This document shows, piece by piece, positions 25,453 through 34,590 of a DNA stretch of 64,000 nt. The notes under the pieces were generated by a model. The model did not search any database. It was not told where the DNA came from and worked only from the letters and a program-made list of their open reading frames with translations. Origin of the DNA: Candidatus Alistipes faecavium (GTDB lineage Bacteria > Bacteroidota > Bacteroidia > Bacteroidales > Rikenellaceae); contig DWYP01000016.1 of the NCBI GenBank assembly GCA_019118605.1, positions 60,673 to 124,672 of the forward strand, read 5' to 3'. The position numbers and the translations under genes were made by a program. Positions within the stretch are counted from its first letter, which is position 1; every line of letters begins with the position of its first letter.

Positions 25453-26013
25453 TCAATGCGTTTTCAAATACTCCCGGACCTTGCGCGAGAGAATGCTCCG
25501 GGCCCTCGAAAGCTGCGAGGAGGAGCTCTTCTCGTTGATGCCCAGCAATTCGGCGATCTCCCGGTGGGAGTACTCCTCCATACAGTAAAGGTTGAAGACC
25601 GTGCGGTATCCGTCGGGCAGTTCGCCGACGAAGCGCAGCAGCACCTCCCGCGGCACCCGGCCGATCTCCTCCGCGGCGGGTTCCGGTTCGGCGACCCCCG
25701 CGGCGGTGCGCCCCTCGTCGAGAGGCACGCTGCCCAGGCGGTTGCGGCTGCGCAGCCATTCGAGCGCCACGTTCACCGTGATGCGCTCGATCCACGCCCT
25801 GAGCGACCCCGGCCCGCGGTAGGTGAAGCGCCCGATCGCCCCGTAGATCTTCAGAAAGGCGTCGTGCATCAGATCCTCGGCCGTCGCACGATCCCCGGCA
25901 TAACGCATGCAAATGGCCAGCAGACGACCCGCATAACGGTCGTACAGCTCCTTGCGGGCCGCAGCGCTCCCTGCGCTGCACCCTTCGGCCAGTATCTGTT
26001 CCTCCATTTGCAT
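25453..26013 (-). CDS. ECF RNA polymerase sigma factor
   Basis: Extracytoplasmic-function sigma factor that would direct a stress or envelope regulon, held inactive by the adjacent trans-envelope partner. From ATG 26013 it is 186 aa. Region 2 has ELYDRYAGRLLAICMRYAGD and AEDLMHDAFLKIYGAIGRF; region 4 has LPDGYRTVFNLYCMEEYSHR and EIAELLGINEKSSSSQLSRA. The start is a judgement: ATG 26007 is possible, and the frame opens at ATG 26058, which would add 15 hydrophobic residues not usual for the family. It is transcribed divergently from the NigD-like gene. Confidence 0.92.
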   Translation of the reverse strand: MQMEEQILAEGCSAGSAAARKELYDRYAGRLLAICMRYAGDRATAEDLMHDAFLKIYGAIGRFTYRGPGSLRAWIERITVNVALEWLRSRNRLGSVPLDEGRTAAGVAEPEPAAEEIGRVPREVLLRFVGELPDGYRTVFNLYCMEEYSHREIAELLGINEKSSSSQLSRARSILSRKVREYLKTH

Positions 26014-26052
26014 CTCCAAAACCACTATATAAATGCTCCCGCCGCAAAAAGA

Positions 26053-26087
26053 CTGCACGCGAAGAAAAATTTTTTTGCGTCGTGCAG
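26053..26087 (-). repeat. Inverted repeat in the sigma-factor leader
   Basis: CTGCACG (26053-26059) and CGTGCAG (26081-26087) pair across an A/T-rich loop, between the -7 box at 26128 and the sigma start. It could be a leader hairpin or an operator; evidence is structural only. Confidence 0.35.
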
Positions 26088-26127
26088 TATTTCACCCTCC
26101 CGGGCGTTTAAAGTGCGAAAGGTAACA

Positions 26128-26135
26128 CAAAAATA
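26128..26135 (-). promoter_or_regulatory. -7 box upstream of the sigma-factor gene
   Basis: Minus-strand TATTTTTG matches the housekeeping -7 box and would give a leader of about 110 bases. A separate ECF-type promoter cannot be excluded. Confidence 0.4.
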
Positions 26136-26147
26136 CGACATTATACA

Positions 26148-26849
26148 ATGAAAAAATTCGGTTTTATCCTTCTCGCCGCAATCACCGCGGCACTCGCTCC
26201 CTCCTGCAACGACGACAAGGGCGACTACCCCGGATATTCGCTCATCACGAGCATCCGCACGCTCGACGACGGATCGTTCTATTTCGTGCGCGACAACGGC
26301 CAGACGCTCTATCCGGGCGACAGGTCGCGCATGCCCCACTTCACGCCCGACGACGAGCAAAAGCGGGCGATCGTATGGTTCAACCTGCTCGACGAACCGG
26401 TCAGCGGCTACGACTACAACATCGCGCTCTACGGCGTGGACTACATCTACGCCGGGACGTCGCAGGTGGTCAACACCCAGGAGGAGCTCGACCAGCTGGC
26501 CAACAACCCCACGAGCTTCATGGTCGACTACCTCTCCTACAGCAACTTCACCGACGAGTGGCTCACGCTCTACGTCGGCTATCCCGTGACGGACAACTCG
26601 AAGCACTCCTTCACGCTGATCGTCAACAACGTCGAGGAGCCCGAGCAGAGCGAGGAGGGGTATCTCGACGTCGAACTCCGCCACAATGCCGACGGCGACA
26701 TCCACGGATACACCTACTGGTACTACATCTCGCTCGATGTGACGCCCCTGGCCGAGCTGCTCAAGGACAAGAAGGGCATCTCGCTGCGGATCCTCACCCA
26801 GCAGAACGGCACCAAATACCTGAAGTTCGATCTGCCGGGGGAGAAGTAG
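26148..26849 (+). CDS. NigD-like lipoprotein
   Basis: Lipid-anchored NigD-like protein; the family is named from a bacteriocin-linked operon in Bacteroides but its function is unknown. The 233 aa product has a lipoprotein signal (lipobox APSC, Cys20), an N-terminal barrel-like domain ([20 protein letters not shown] to about residue 100) and a C-terminal beta domain ([20 protein letters not shown] to [11 protein letters not shown]), the usual NigD_N plus NigD_C order. It is a single-gene unit closed by a strong terminator, divergent from the ECF sigma gene. Whether that sigma factor controls it is unknown. Confidence 0.85.
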   Translation: MKKFGFILLAAITAALAPSCNDDKGDYPGYSLITSIRTLDDGSFYFVRDNGQTLYPGDRSRMPHFTPDDEQKRAIVWFNLLDEPVSGYDYNIALYGVDYIYAGTSQVVNTQEELDQLANNPTSFMVDYLSYSNFTDEWLTLYVGYPVTDNSKHSFTLIVNNVEEPEQSEEGYLDVELRHNADGDIHGYTYWYYISLDVTPLAELLKDKKGISLRILTQQNGTKYLKFDLPGEK

Positions 26850-26872
26850 CCACTCCCTCCGAGGCAGAGACT

Positions 26873-26904
26873 CCGGCCCGCATGCATGCGGGCCGGATTT
26901 TTTT
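26873..26904 (+). terminator. Terminator after the NigD-like gene
   Basis: A perfect 24-bp palindrome with arm CCGGCCCGCATG is followed by a run of seven T. Confidence 0.9.
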
Positions 26905-26976
26905 GCGCCCCGGGCAAACATCCCGCCCGGACGGCTCTTTTTCCCGAAAGCAGGAACGATATTCCGCGAAAAAACG

Positions 26977-26984
26977 TATCTTTG
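26977..26984 (+). promoter_or_regulatory. -7 promoter box for ruvB, leaderless spacing
   Basis: TATCTTTG ends 4 bases before the ruvB ATG, so the transcript would begin at about the start codon. Confidence 0.6.
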
Positions 26985-26988
26985 CATC

Positions 26989-27996
26989 ATGTCCATCGTA
27001 CGCAATCCAGAAAGCGACCTCGAATTCGAGAACAGGATCCGCCCCCAGGAGTTGGAAAACTTCTCCGGGCAGGACAAGATCGTCGAGAACCTCCGCATCT
27101 TCATCAAGGCGGCGCTCATGCGCGGCGACTCGCTCGACCACGTGCTGCTCCACGGCCCCCCGGGACTGGGCAAGACCACCCTGGCGAACATCATCGCCAA
27201 CGAGATGGGCGCCCAGCTGCGCGTGACTTCGGGCCCGGTGCTCGACAAGCCCGGCGACCTGGCCGGACTGCTCACGAACCTCAACCCCGGCGACGTGCTC
27301 TTCATCGACGAGATCCACCGCCTGAGCCCCATCGTCGAGGAGTACCTCTACTCGGCCATGGAGGACTTCAAGATCGACATCGTGCTCGACAAGGGCCCCT
27401 CGGCCCGGTCGATCCAGATTGAACTGGCACCCTTCACGCTCATCGGCGCCACGACGCGCAGCGGACTGCTCACCTCGCCCCTGCGCGCACGCTTCGGCAT
27501 CCAGTGCCACCTGGAATATTACGACGCCCCGGTGCTGGCCGGCATCGTGCGCCGTTCGGCCCGCATCCTCGACGTCTCGATCGACGACGACGCGGCGCAC
27601 GAGGTCGCCCTGCGCTCGCGCGGAACACCCCGTATCGCCAACGCCCTGCTGCGCCGCGTGAGGGACTTCGCAATGGTCAAGGGCGAAGGGCATATCGACC
27701 TGGAGATCACCCGATTCGCCCTCACGGCGCTGAACATCGACTCCCGGGGCCTCGACCAGATGGACAACAAGATCCTCGGCACGATCATCGAGAAGTTCAA
27801 CGGCGGGCCCGTGGGGCTGAACACCGTGGCCACGGCCGTGGGCGAGGAGGCCGGGACGATCGAGGAGGTCTACGAGCCGTTTCTCATCAAGGAGGGGTTC
27901 CTCAAGCGCACGCCCCGGGGCCGCGAGGCCACGCCGCTGGCCTGGGAGCACCTCGGCATCGCCTCCTCGCGCGAGGAGGGGAACACCCTCTTCTGA
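26989..27996 (+). CDS. ruvB: Holliday junction branch-migration ATPase RuvB
   Basis: Hexameric AAA+ motor that, with RuvA, drives Holliday-junction migration in recombination repair. The 335 aa product has Walker [13 protein letters not shown] (about 54-65), Walker [10 protein letters not shown], sensor 1 ([11 protein letters not shown]), the Arg-finger region [10 protein letters not shown] and a C-terminal winged helix ([20 protein letters not shown] to [17 protein letters not shown]). Length is standard. ruvA and ruvC are not adjacent. The stop codon lies inside the first unit of a 9-base repeat tract. Confidence 0.97.
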   Translation: MSIVRNPESDLEFENRIRPQELENFSGQDKIVENLRIFIKAALMRGDSLDHVLLHGPPGLGKTTLANIIANEMGAQLRVTSGPVLDKPGDLAGLLTNLNPGDVLFIDEIHRLSPIVEEYLYSAMEDFKIDIVLDKGPSARSIQIELAPFTLIGATTRSGLLTSPLRARFGIQCHLEYYDAPVLAGIVRRSARILDVSIDDDAAHEVALRSRGTPRIANALLRRVRDFAMVKGEGHIDLEITRFALTALNIDSRGLDQMDNKILGTIIEKFNGGPVGLNTVATAVGEEAGTIEEVYEPFLIKEGFLKRTPRGREATPLAWEHLGIASSREEGNTLF

Positions 27997-28047
27997 CACT
28001 TCCGACACTTCCGACACTTCGGCATTTCCGGTGTTTCCGGTGTTTCG
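27991..28047 (+). repeat. Degenerate 9-bp tandem repeat overlapping the ruvB stop
   Basis: About six units of TTCCGACAC and related forms (TTCTGACAC, TTCCGACAC twice, TTCGGCATT, TCCGGTGTT twice). The ruvB stop TGA is created in unit one by a C-to-T difference from its neighbours. The rest of the gap to 28259 is AT-rich and holds the malic-enzyme promoter; I see no other gene in it. Confidence 0.75.
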
Positions 28048-28201
28048 GTCAGGCCGCAACTGCCTCCGCCCATGACAAGGCTCGGCCTATCAGACGAGTT
28101 GTCCGGCTCTTTCCGCAAAAGAGGAAAGAAGGCAGGCAGTCTGTTTATAAATTTTTTGTAAAAAAAACTAAAAAAATTTAGCATCCGCACGATAATTGTC
28201 G

Positions 28202-28209
28202 TATATTTG
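28202..28209 (+). promoter_or_regulatory. -7 promoter box for the malic enzyme gene
   Basis: TATATTTG, in AT-rich sequence, 50 bases before the ATG. Confidence 0.6.
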
Positions 28210-28259
28210 CCGTTAAGCATACTGAAATAAAAAAGACTTCGAAAACACGGCAAACAGAT

Positions 28260-29543
28260 ATGGATACCAAAACGAAACTCGACGAAGCCGCCCTGCGCTA
28301 CCACAGCGAAGGAAAGCCCGGAAAAATAGAGATCGCTGCCACAAAACCCCACCGCTCGCAGCAGGATCTCGCACTCGCCTATTCGCCCGGCGTGGCGGCC
28401 CCCTCGCGCGCCATCGCCGCCGATGCCGAAAAGGTCTACGAATACACCGGACGCGGAAACCTCGTGGCCGTCATCTCGAACGGCACCGCCGTCCTCGGAC
28501 TCGGAAACATCGGCCCCCTGGCCGCAAAACCCGTCATGGAGGGCAAGAGCATGCTCTTCAAGATCTTCGCCGGCATCGACTCCTTCGACATCGAGGTCGC
28601 GGAGACCGATCCCGAAGCCTTCGTCCGCACGGTGAAGGCCATCGCCCCGACGTTCGGGGGCATCAACCTCGAGGACATCAAGGCCCCGGAGTGTTTCGAG
28701 ATCGAGGCGCGCCTGCGTGAGGAGCTCGACATCCCCGTCATGCACGACGACCAGCACGGTACGGCCATCATCTCGTCGGCCGCACTGCTCAACGGCGCAC
28801 AGATCGCCGGGAAATCGCTCGAAGCGATGCGCGTGGTGGTCAACGGCGCAGGAGCCGCCGCCATCGCCTGTGCACGGCTCTTCGTTTCGCTCGGCATCCG
28901 CCGCGAGCACATCGTCCTCTGCGACAGCCGCGGGGCCGTCACCGTCTACCGTGAGGATCTCAACCCCATGAAGCGGGAGTTCGCCACCGACCGCCATATT
29001 TCGACCCTCGGGGAGGCGATCCGCGGGGCCGATGTCTTCCTCGGCGTCTCGAAGGCCGACGTGCTGACCCCCGACATGCTCCGCACGATGGCCTCCAACC
29101 CGATCGTCATGGCCCTGGCGAACCCCGACCCGGAGATCGCCTACGAGACGGCCGTCGCCTCGCGCCCCGACATCATCTTCGCAACGGGCCGCTCGGACTA
29201 CCCCAACCAGGTGAACAACGTACTCGGATTCCCCTACATCTTCCGCGGAGCGCTCGATGTCGGGGCCACGAAGATCAACGAGCCGATGAAACTCGCCGCG
29301 GCACACGCCCTGGCGGAGCTGACGCGCAAGCCCGTGCCCGAATCGGTGCTGCGCATCTACGGCCTCGAGCGGCTCGAATTCGGCCGCGACTACCTGATCC
29401 CCAAGCCCTACGACCCGCGGCTGATGAGCGCCGTATCGACCGCCGTGGCGAAGGCCGCCATGGCGTCGGGAGTCGCCCGCAAGCCGATCACCGACTGGAA
29501 GGCCTATTCGGAGCGGCTGCTCCGCGAGACGGCCGGGATGTAA
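28260..29543 (+). CDS. Malic enzyme, single-domain form
   Basis: Oxidative decarboxylation of malate to pyruvate with NAD(P), feeding pyruvate and reducing power to central metabolism. The 427 aa product has the N-terminal malic domain (catalytic Tyr in [18 protein letters not shown] block, [10 protein letters not shown] with metal-binding Asp residues) and a C-terminal Rossmann domain ([16 protein letters not shown]). It ends at [16 protein letters not shown], with no phosphotransacetylase-like domain, unlike the roughly 760 aa MaeB proteins common in Gram-negative bacteria. The downstream bases show no remnant of one. NAD or NADP preference is not clear. Confidence 0.92.
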   Translation: MDTKTKLDEAALRYHSEGKPGKIEIAATKPHRSQQDLALAYSPGVAAPSRAIAADAEKVYEYTGRGNLVAVISNGTAVLGLGNIGPLAAKPVMEGKSMLFKIFAGIDSFDIEVAETDPEAFVRTVKAIAPTFGGINLEDIKAPECFEIEARLREELDIPVMHDDQHGTAIISSAALLNGAQIAGKSLEAMRVVVNGAGAAAIACARLFVSLGIRREHIVLCDSRGAVTVYREDLNPMKREFATDRHISTLGEAIRGADVFLGVSKADVLTPDMLRTMASNPIVMALANPDPEIAYETAVASRPDIIFATGRSDYPNQVNNVLGFPYIFRGALDVGATKINEPMKLAAAHALAELTRKPVPESVLRIYGLERLEFGRDYLIPKPYDPRLMSAVSTAVAKAAMASGVARKPITDWKAYSERLLRETAGM

Positions 29544-29585
29544 AAGCCAGGGATTCCGCGCAGGGCCTCCGGGCTGCAACGACAA

Positions 29586-29623
29586 ACGGGGCGGCGATCC
29601 GATTCACTGGATCGCCGCCCCGT
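29586..29623. terminator. Bidirectional terminator between malic enzyme and aroB
   Basis: A perfect 15-bp stem (ACGGGGCGGCGATCC) around an 8-base loop lies between two convergent genes. Confidence 0.8.
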
Positions 29624-29676
29624 TCCGTATGAGTGTGCGAAAGACGGAAAGAGCCGTAAAACGCCGGTGTCCCGTC

Positions 29677-30693
29677 TCAGGCGAAGAGCGCCGCGAACGC
29701 CTCGCGCGTCATCGGCCGCACCTCGCAGTCGCCGATGCCCACCGGAAGGACGATGCGCAGCAGGCCGTCCTCGCTCTTCTTGTCCTTGCCCACCTCCTTC
29801 AGCAGGCGTTTCAGCTCCACGGGAGGCGTGAGGTCGAAGCCCAGGCGCGTCAGCACGGAGACGATCCGCTGCCGATCCTCCTCCTTCAGCACCCCGAGGC
29901 GCACGGCCGCCGAGGCGATCAGCGCCGTGCCCACGGCGACCGCTTCGCCGTGGATCATGCGGTTCGAGCACTTCTCGATGGCGTGGGCCAGCGTATGTCC
30001 GAGGTTGAGCTTGCGCCGTTCGCCCGACTCCTTCTCGTCGTGCTCGACGATGTCGGCCTTCACGCGGATGGCTGCCGAAACGACGTCGGAAAGCAGGTCG
30101 GTATCGGTGCGCAGCGCCTCGAACGACGCACCCTCGAGGCGTGCGAAGAGGTCTCCGTCGGCAATGACCGCCGCCTTGACCGCTTCGGCAAGCCCGGCGC
30201 GGAACTCCCGGTCGGGAAGCGTGCGCAGCATCGCCGGGTCGCAGATGACGAACTGCGGCTGCGTGAAGGTTCCGGCCATGTTCTTGTATCCGTCGACGTT
30301 CACGCCGTTCTTGCCCCCGACCGAGGCGTCGACCTGCCCGAGCAGCGTCGTCGAGACGAACCCGAAGCGCACGCCCCGCATGTAGGTCGAAGCGGCGAAG
30401 CCCGCGACGTCGGTGACGATGCCCCCGCCGACGCCCAGGATGAAGGTCTTGCGGTCGACGCCCAGCTCGAGGAAGCGCCGGTAGAGCGTCTCGACCGTCT
30501 GCAGGGTCTTGATGCTCTCGCCCGTGCCGATCAGCACGCTGTCGTAGGGCGCCAGGAGCGGGTGGTAGAGGCGGTCGATCGTCGCGTCGGAGACCACGAC
30601 GACACGCCCTTCGGGAAGTACCCCCGGCAATATGTCTCCCACCGGGCCGATGAAAACCTCGCTCTGCTCCCGGACATTGAATGCAGCTTTCAT
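29677..30693 (-). CDS. aroB: 3-dehydroquinate synthase AroB
   Basis: Second step of the shikimate pathway: converts DAHP to 3-dehydroquinate with NAD and Zn. The 338 aa product has GTGESIKTLQTVETLYRRF, the NAD loop LGVGGGIVTDVAGFAAS, the VGGKNGVNV block, AEAVKAAVI, and zinc ligands in GHTLAHAIE and MIHGEAVAVG. It is slightly short, as in other Bacteroidetes. It diverges from typA with facing promoters. No other aro gene is in the window. Confidence 0.96.
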   Translation of the reverse strand: MKAAFNVREQSEVFIGPVGDILPGVLPEGRVVVVSDATIDRLYHPLLAPYDSVLIGTGESIKTLQTVETLYRRFLELGVDRKTFILGVGGGIVTDVAGFAASTYMRGVRFGFVSTTLLGQVDASVGGKNGVNVDGYKNMAGTFTQPQFVICDPAMLRTLPDREFRAGLAEAVKAAVIADGDLFARLEGASFEALRTDTDLLSDVVSAAIRVKADIVEHDEKESGERRKLNLGHTLAHAIEKCSNRMIHGEAVAVGTALIASAAVRLGVLKEEDRQRIVSVLTRLGFDLTPPVELKRLLKEVGKDKKSEDGLLRIVLPVGIGDCEVRPMTREAFAALFA

Positions 30694-30717
30694 TATTCAA
30701 CTTTTTTAAGAAGTGAG

Positions 30718-30725
30718 CAAATGTA
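30718..30725 (-). promoter_or_regulatory. -7 promoter box for aroB
   Basis: Minus-strand TACATTTG, 24 bases before the aroB ATG and 22 bases from the opposed typA box. Confidence 0.6.
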
Positions 30726-30747
30726 ACGATTATTCCCGAGAATTTGT

Positions 30748-30755
30748 TACCTTTG
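30748..30755 (+). promoter_or_regulatory. -7 promoter box for typA
   Basis: TACCTTTG, 19 bases before the typA ATG. Confidence 0.65.
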
Positions 30756-30774
30756 CCCCACAAAATACATACCT

Positions 30775-32577
30775 ATGCAAAAATTGCGCAACATAGCGAT
30801 TATCGCTCACGTGGACCACGGCAAGACGACGCTCGTCGACAAGATGATTCTGGCGGGTCACATCCTGCGCGACAACGCCAAACCGGCGGGAGAACTCATT
30901 CTCGACAACAACGACCTCGAACGCGAACGGGGCATCACGATCCTCTCGAAGAACGTCTCGGTCATCTACAAGGACTACAAGATCAACATCATCGACACCC
31001 CGGGCCACGCCGACTTCGGAGGTGAGGTCGAGCGCGTGCTCAACATGTGCGACGGCGTGCTGCTGCTCGTCGACGCATTCGAAGGCACGATGCCCCAGAC
31101 GCGCTTCGTGCTCCAGAAGGCCCTGGCCCTGGGAAAGAAGCCCATCGTGGTGATCAACAAGGTCGACAAGCCCAACTGCCGCCCCGAGGTGGTCAACGAG
31201 CAGGTCTTCGACCTGATGTTCTCGCTCAACGCCACCGAGGAACAACTCGACTACAAGACCATATACGGATCGGCCAAGCAGGGATGGATGTCCCACAAGT
31301 GGAACGAGCGCACCGACTCGATCGTTCCGCTGCTCGACGCCATCATCGACGAGATTCCCGAGCCGGAGGTCGTCGAGGGTACGCCCCAGCTGCTCGTCAC
31401 CTCGCTCGAATACTCCTCCTACACGGGCCGCATCGCCGTCGGGAAGCTCACGCGCGGAACGCTCCGCGCCGGGCAGAACGTCACCCTGGCAAAACGGGAC
31501 GGCGTCACGCAGCAGAAGTGCAGGATCAAGGAGCTGATGGTCTTCGAGGGCCTCGGGAAAAAGAAGGTCGAGGAGGTCACGTGCGGCGAAATATGCGCCA
31601 TCATGGGCATCGACGGATTCGAGATCGGAGACACGGTCTGCGACTACGAGAACCCCGAGCCGCTGCCCCCGATCGCCATCGACGAGCCGACGATGTCGAT
31701 GCTCTTCACGATCAACAACTCGCCCTTCTTCGGAAAGGACGGCAAATACGTCACCTCGCGCCACATCAAGGAGCGCCTCGACCGCGAGCTGGAGAAGAAC
31801 CTCGCCCTGCGCGTGACGCCCGGGCCGTCGGCCGACTCGTTCAACGTCTTCGGGCGCGGCGTGCTGCACCTCTCGGTGCTCATCGAGACCATGCGCCGCG
31901 AAGGATACGAGCTGCAGGTCGGACAGCCCCGGGTAATCATCAAGGAGATCGACGGCAGGAAGTGCGAGCCTGTCGAGGAGATGACCGTCGACTGCCCCGA
32001 GGAGTACTCCGGCACGGTGATCGACATGACCACCCGCCGCAAGGGCACGCTCGTCAACATGGACTCCGACGGCGAACGCGTGCGCCTGGAGTTCGTGATC
32101 CCCTCGCGCGGCATCATCGGACTGCGCTCGAACATGCTCACCGCCACGGCCGGGGAGGCGATCATGACCCACCGCCTGAAGGATTTCGAACCCTGGGCGG
32201 GCGACATCGAGATGCGCACCAACGGTTCGATCATCTCCGGAGAGACCGGGACGGCCTACGCCTATTCGATCGACAAGCTCCAGGATCGCGGGCGGTTCTT
32301 CATCAGCCCCATGGATCAGGTATACGAGGGGCAGGTCATCGGCGAGCACACGCGCCAGAACGACATCACGGTGAACGTCACCAAGTCGAAGCAGCTGACC
32401 AACATGCGCGCTTCGGGATCCGACGACAAGGCCGTCATCGTACCCCCGAAGGTCTTCACCCTCGAGGAGGCCCTCGAATACATCCAGGAGGACGAATACG
32501 TCGAGGTGACGCCCCACGCCATGCGCCTGCGCAAGATCCTGCTCAACGAGAACGACCGCAAGCGTGCGGCCAAATAG
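30775..32577 (+). CDS. typA: Ribosome-associated GTPase TypA/BipA
   Basis: Translational GTPase related to EF-G/LepA that helps ribosome assembly and stress or cold adaptation. The 600 aa product has G1 [15 protein letters not shown]2 [11 protein letters not shown]3 [15 protein letters not shown]4 INKVDKPN, domain II, an EF-G-like domain III/V, and the BipA-specific C-terminal domain ([20 protein letters not shown], then [14 protein letters not shown]). It is standard in length. It leads a short run with two small genes, 9 and 44 bases apart. Confidence 0.97.
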   Translation: MQKLRNIAIIAHVDHGKTTLVDKMILAGHILRDNAKPAGELILDNNDLERERGITILSKNVSVIYKDYKINIIDTPGHADFGGEVERVLNMCDGVLLLVDAFEGTMPQTRFVLQKALALGKKPIVVINKVDKPNCRPEVVNEQVFDLMFSLNATEEQLDYKTIYGSAKQGWMSHKWNERTDSIVPLLDAIIDEIPEPEVVEGTPQLLVTSLEYSSYTGRIAVGKLTRGTLRAGQNVTLAKRDGVTQQKCRIKELMVFEGLGKKKVEEVTCGEICAIMGIDGFEIGDTVCDYENPEPLPPIAIDEPTMSMLFTINNSPFFGKDGKYVTSRHIKERLDRELEKNLALRVTPGPSADSFNVFGRGVLHLSVLIETMRREGYELQVGQPRVIIKEIDGRKCEPVEEMTVDCPEEYSGTVIDMTTRRKGTLVNMDSDGERVRLEFVIPSRGIIGLRSNMLTATAGEAIMTHRLKDFEPWAGDIEMRTNGSIISGETGTAYAYSIDKLQDRGRFFISPMDQVYEGQVIGEHTRQNDITVNVTKSKQLTNMRASGSDDKAVIVPPKVFTLEEALEYIQEDEYVEVTPHAMRLRKILLNENDRKRAAK

Positions 32578-32586
32578 CGGAACGCC

Positions 32587-32904
32587 ATGACACACTTCAC
32601 CCTTTCGCTGGCCGCCGGGGCGGTTGCCGGGGCGCTGGTCGTCATCCCGATGATCTTCCAGAAGTTCTCGGCAAGAGCCTGCATCGCGTCGTTCCTGATT
32701 TACTTCTTCGCGTCCGTCATCGTCTTCTACGGCGACCTGCCCTATCTGCCCTGGTGGGCCGACGGAATGGGCGTCACGGTGATGCTGACCCTCCCGATGC
32801 TCTTCGCCGCCTCGGGAAAGGAGCAGAAATCCATCCCGCTCATCCTCTTCAACGCCCTGCTTTTCGGCTTCCTGATTTCGCTGGCCGAGCGCTACCTGGG
32901 CTGA
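32587..32904 (+). CDS. Small integral membrane protein
   Basis: I do not recognise a named family. The 105 aa product has about three to four hydrophobic helices (residues 5-24, 29-48, 62-76 and 82-100), separated by short loops (QKFSARA, PYLPWWADGMG, SGKEQKS), with no catalytic motif. The helix lengths fit an inner-membrane protein. It starts 9 bases after typA and so is probably expressed with it. Codon use matches the neighbours. A real gene is likely from length, spacing and clean membrane pattern. Confidence 0.75.
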   Translation: MTHFTLSLAAGAVAGALVVIPMIFQKFSARACIASFLIYFFASVIVFYGDLPYLPWWADGMGVTVMLTLPMLFAASGKEQKSIPLILFNALLFGFLISLAERYLG

Positions 32905-32948
32905 CGCGGCGCACAGAAACCCTTCCGTATCCGAAAACTCTGCCCGAC

Positions 32949-33596
32949 ATGAAAAGAATCCTTTTGCTGCTCCTGCTGCCGATGCTGCTGGGCGGCTGCG
33001 AAAAAGACGAATCGCGCGTCGAAACATGGACCGTCGCACCCGAAAAAGGGGTCGCAGGCATCACCATGGGATTCGGCCATATCCCGGCCTACATCGTAAA
33101 ACGGGGTACGGAGGCCGACTGGGAGATCTTCCCGAGCGTAATCGAAGGCTTTACGTTCGAAAAGGGTTACGAGTCGATCCTGCGCGTGCGCATCGACGTC
33201 ATCTCGAATCCTCCGGCCGACGGCCCGAGCCATCGCTACACGATGGAGGAGATGCTCCGGCATGTCCCGGCCGAGATGCCCGTCGACCCGTTGAAGTTCA
33301 GTCCCGAATACGAGGTGCTCGTCGCCTCGGAGCAGACCGCGGTCACGAACATGAACGCCTACTGGATCAAGGATCTGCGCGCGAACGATCCGCAATGGGC
33401 CGCCTTCCCGTGGGAGATCCGCGGCTTCGACTTCACGCCCGGATACGAATACCGCCTGCGCATCCAGCCCGTGGCCGAATACAACCGCCTGCTGGACAAC
33501 CTCATCGACCAGGATTCGTGGACGGTGCGGTACGACCTCAAGGAGCTGATATCCTGCGAGGAGAAGGATTCCGAGGGGCTGCCCGAGGAGGTGTAG
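32949..33596 (+). CDS. Lipoprotein with two DUF4377-like repeats
   Basis: Lipid-anchored protein of unknown function. From ATG 32949 it is 215 aa with a lipoprotein signal (lipobox LGGC, Cys17). The mature part has two related halves: the first contains AYIVKRGTEADWEIFPSVIE then GFTFEKGYESILRVRI; the second contains AYWIKDLRANDPQWAAFPWE then GFDFTPGYEYRLRIQP. Both read as DUF4377-type beta domains (W..FP..I.GF.F..GYE..LR). That is an internal duplication. The gene ends 16 bases from the convergent DUF454 gene, with no room for a terminator hairpin. Confidence 0.78.
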   Translation: MKRILLLLLLPMLLGGCEKDESRVETWTVAPEKGVAGITMGFGHIPAYIVKRGTEADWEIFPSVIEGFTFEKGYESILRVRIDVISNPPADGPSHRYTMEEMLRHVPAEMPVDPLKFSPEYEVLVASEQTAVTNMNAYWIKDLRANDPQWAAFPWEIRGFDFTPGYEYRLRIQPVAEYNRLLDNLIDQDSWTVRYDLKELISCEEKDSEGLPEEV

Positions 33597-33612
33597 CCCG
33601 CGCCGGGAGGGG

Positions 33613-33978
33613 TTATTTGCGCAGGGTGGCAAACGAGAGGATGTGCCACGTGACACCCACGGCCACGCACAGCAGCACAAGCTGCGCCCACCACCACGCG
33701 TCGACCACCGCCACGATGCAGTAGAGCAGCGTGGCCCAGAGCAGGGTCACCGAAAACACCTTGGCCCGAAGGGGTATGGCGCGGTTTTCGCGGAAGTTGC
33801 GGATGTAGGGCCCGAGCCGGCGGTGCGACAGCAGCCAGGCATAGAGCCGCGGCGAGGAGCGCACCCACAGGGCCGCGGCAAGCAGCAGGAACGGCGTGGT
33901 CGGGAGCAGCGGCACGAAGATGCCGAGGAGTCCCAACACGAGCGACAGGCCGCCCAAAATGACCAGAAACGTTCTCAC
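33613..33978 (-). CDS. DUF454 (YbaN-like) membrane protein
   Basis: Inner-membrane protein of the DUF454/YbaN family, function unknown. The family block is VLGLLGIFVPLLPTTPFLLL; an ARxSPRLYxWLL-type segment (VRSSPRLYAWLLSHRRLGPY) and a C-terminal helix pair follow. The frame is open back to ATG 33996 and beyond, but a TATTTTTG box at 33983-33990 lies 4 bases before GTG 33978. I therefore choose that GTG, giving 121 aa starting VRTFLVILGG, which matches family starts. ATG 33996 (127 aa) is the alternative. Confidence 0.85.
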   Translation of the reverse strand: MRTFLVILGGLSLVLGLLGIFVPLLPTTPFLLLAAALWVRSSPRLYAWLLSHRRLGPYIRNFRENRAIPLRAKVFSVTLLWATLLYCIVAVVDAWWWAQLVLLCVAVGVTWHILSFATLRK

Positions 33979-33982
33979 GGCA

Positions 33983-33990
33983 CAAAAATA
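33983..33990 (-). promoter_or_regulatory. -7 box deciding the DUF454 start
   Basis: Minus-strand TATTTTTG ends 4 bases before GTG 33978. An upstream ATG start would place this box inside the coding region. Confidence 0.5.
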
Positions 33991-34032
33991 GCACATTTTC
34001 GCGCTTCGCGGAGGACAAGCCGTTATTTTATG

Positions 34033-34040
34033 TATATTTG
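34033..34040 (+). promoter_or_regulatory. -7 promoter box for rpiB
   Basis: TATATTTG, 78 bases before the rpiB ATG. Confidence 0.55.
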
Positions 34041-34118
34041 CGCGTCTTCCGCGCACGGCCGGAGTGGTCGCACGCGAGGCGTCCGAAGACAAAGAAGGAC
34101 TCTTAAACAGACAACGAC

Positions 34119-34562
34119 ATGAAGAAAATCGGTATCGCCAGCGACCACGCCGGCTACGAGATGAAAGAGTTTCTGGTGGGATACCTCCAGGCCATGGGAT
34201 ACGAAGTGCTCGACTTCGGGGCACATTCGCCCGAGAGCGTCGACTATCCCGATTACGCCCACCCGCTGGCCGAGGCGGTCGAGAAGGGCGAGGTCGACGC
34301 AGGCGTGGCCCTGTGCGGCTCGGGCGAGGGAATGTCGATGACGCTCAACAAGCATCAGGGCATCCGTGCGGGACTCTGCTGGGATCCCGAGATCGCCGCG
34401 CTCATCCGCCAGCACAACAACGCCAACATCATCGTCTTCCCGGCCCGCTTCATCACCAACGACGAGGCCATCCGGATGCTCGACGCCTACTTCGCCGCCG
34501 AATACGAGGGCGGACGCCACGACCGCCGGATCGCCAAGATCCCCGTTCCGAAGGCCGAATAG
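34119..34562 (+). CDS. rpiB: Ribose-5-phosphate isomerase B
   Basis: Interconverts ribose 5-phosphate and ribulose 5-phosphate in the pentose phosphate pathway; allose-6-phosphate isomerase activity is possible in the family. The 147 aa product has the LacAB/RpiB signature: IASDHAGYEMKE at the N terminus, YPDYAHPLAEAVEKGEVDAG with active-site His, and CGSGEGMSMTLNKHQGIRAG with the catalytic loop. Length is standard. Transcribed alone; a repeat cluster and a terminator follow. Confidence 0.96.
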   Translation: MKKIGIASDHAGYEMKEFLVGYLQAMGYEVLDFGAHSPESVDYPDYAHPLAEAVEKGEVDAGVALCGSGEGMSMTLNKHQGIRAGLCWDPEIAALIRQHNNANIIVFPARFITNDEAIRMLDAYFAAEYEGGRHDRRIAKIPVPKAE

Positions 34563-34590
34563 ACCGTTCCGGAAACATGTTCCGGAAACA

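Noticed and set aside
28260..29676. Malic enzyme considered as a broken MaeB missing its phosphotransacetylase half
   Set aside because: The frame ends cleanly, single-domain malic enzymes are common, and the downstream bases hold only a terminator and aroB.
30775..32577. typA considered as a ribosome-protection resistance gene
   Set aside because: Domain order and the C-terminal [16 protein letters not shown] block are those of housekeeping BipA, not of Tet(M)-type proteins.
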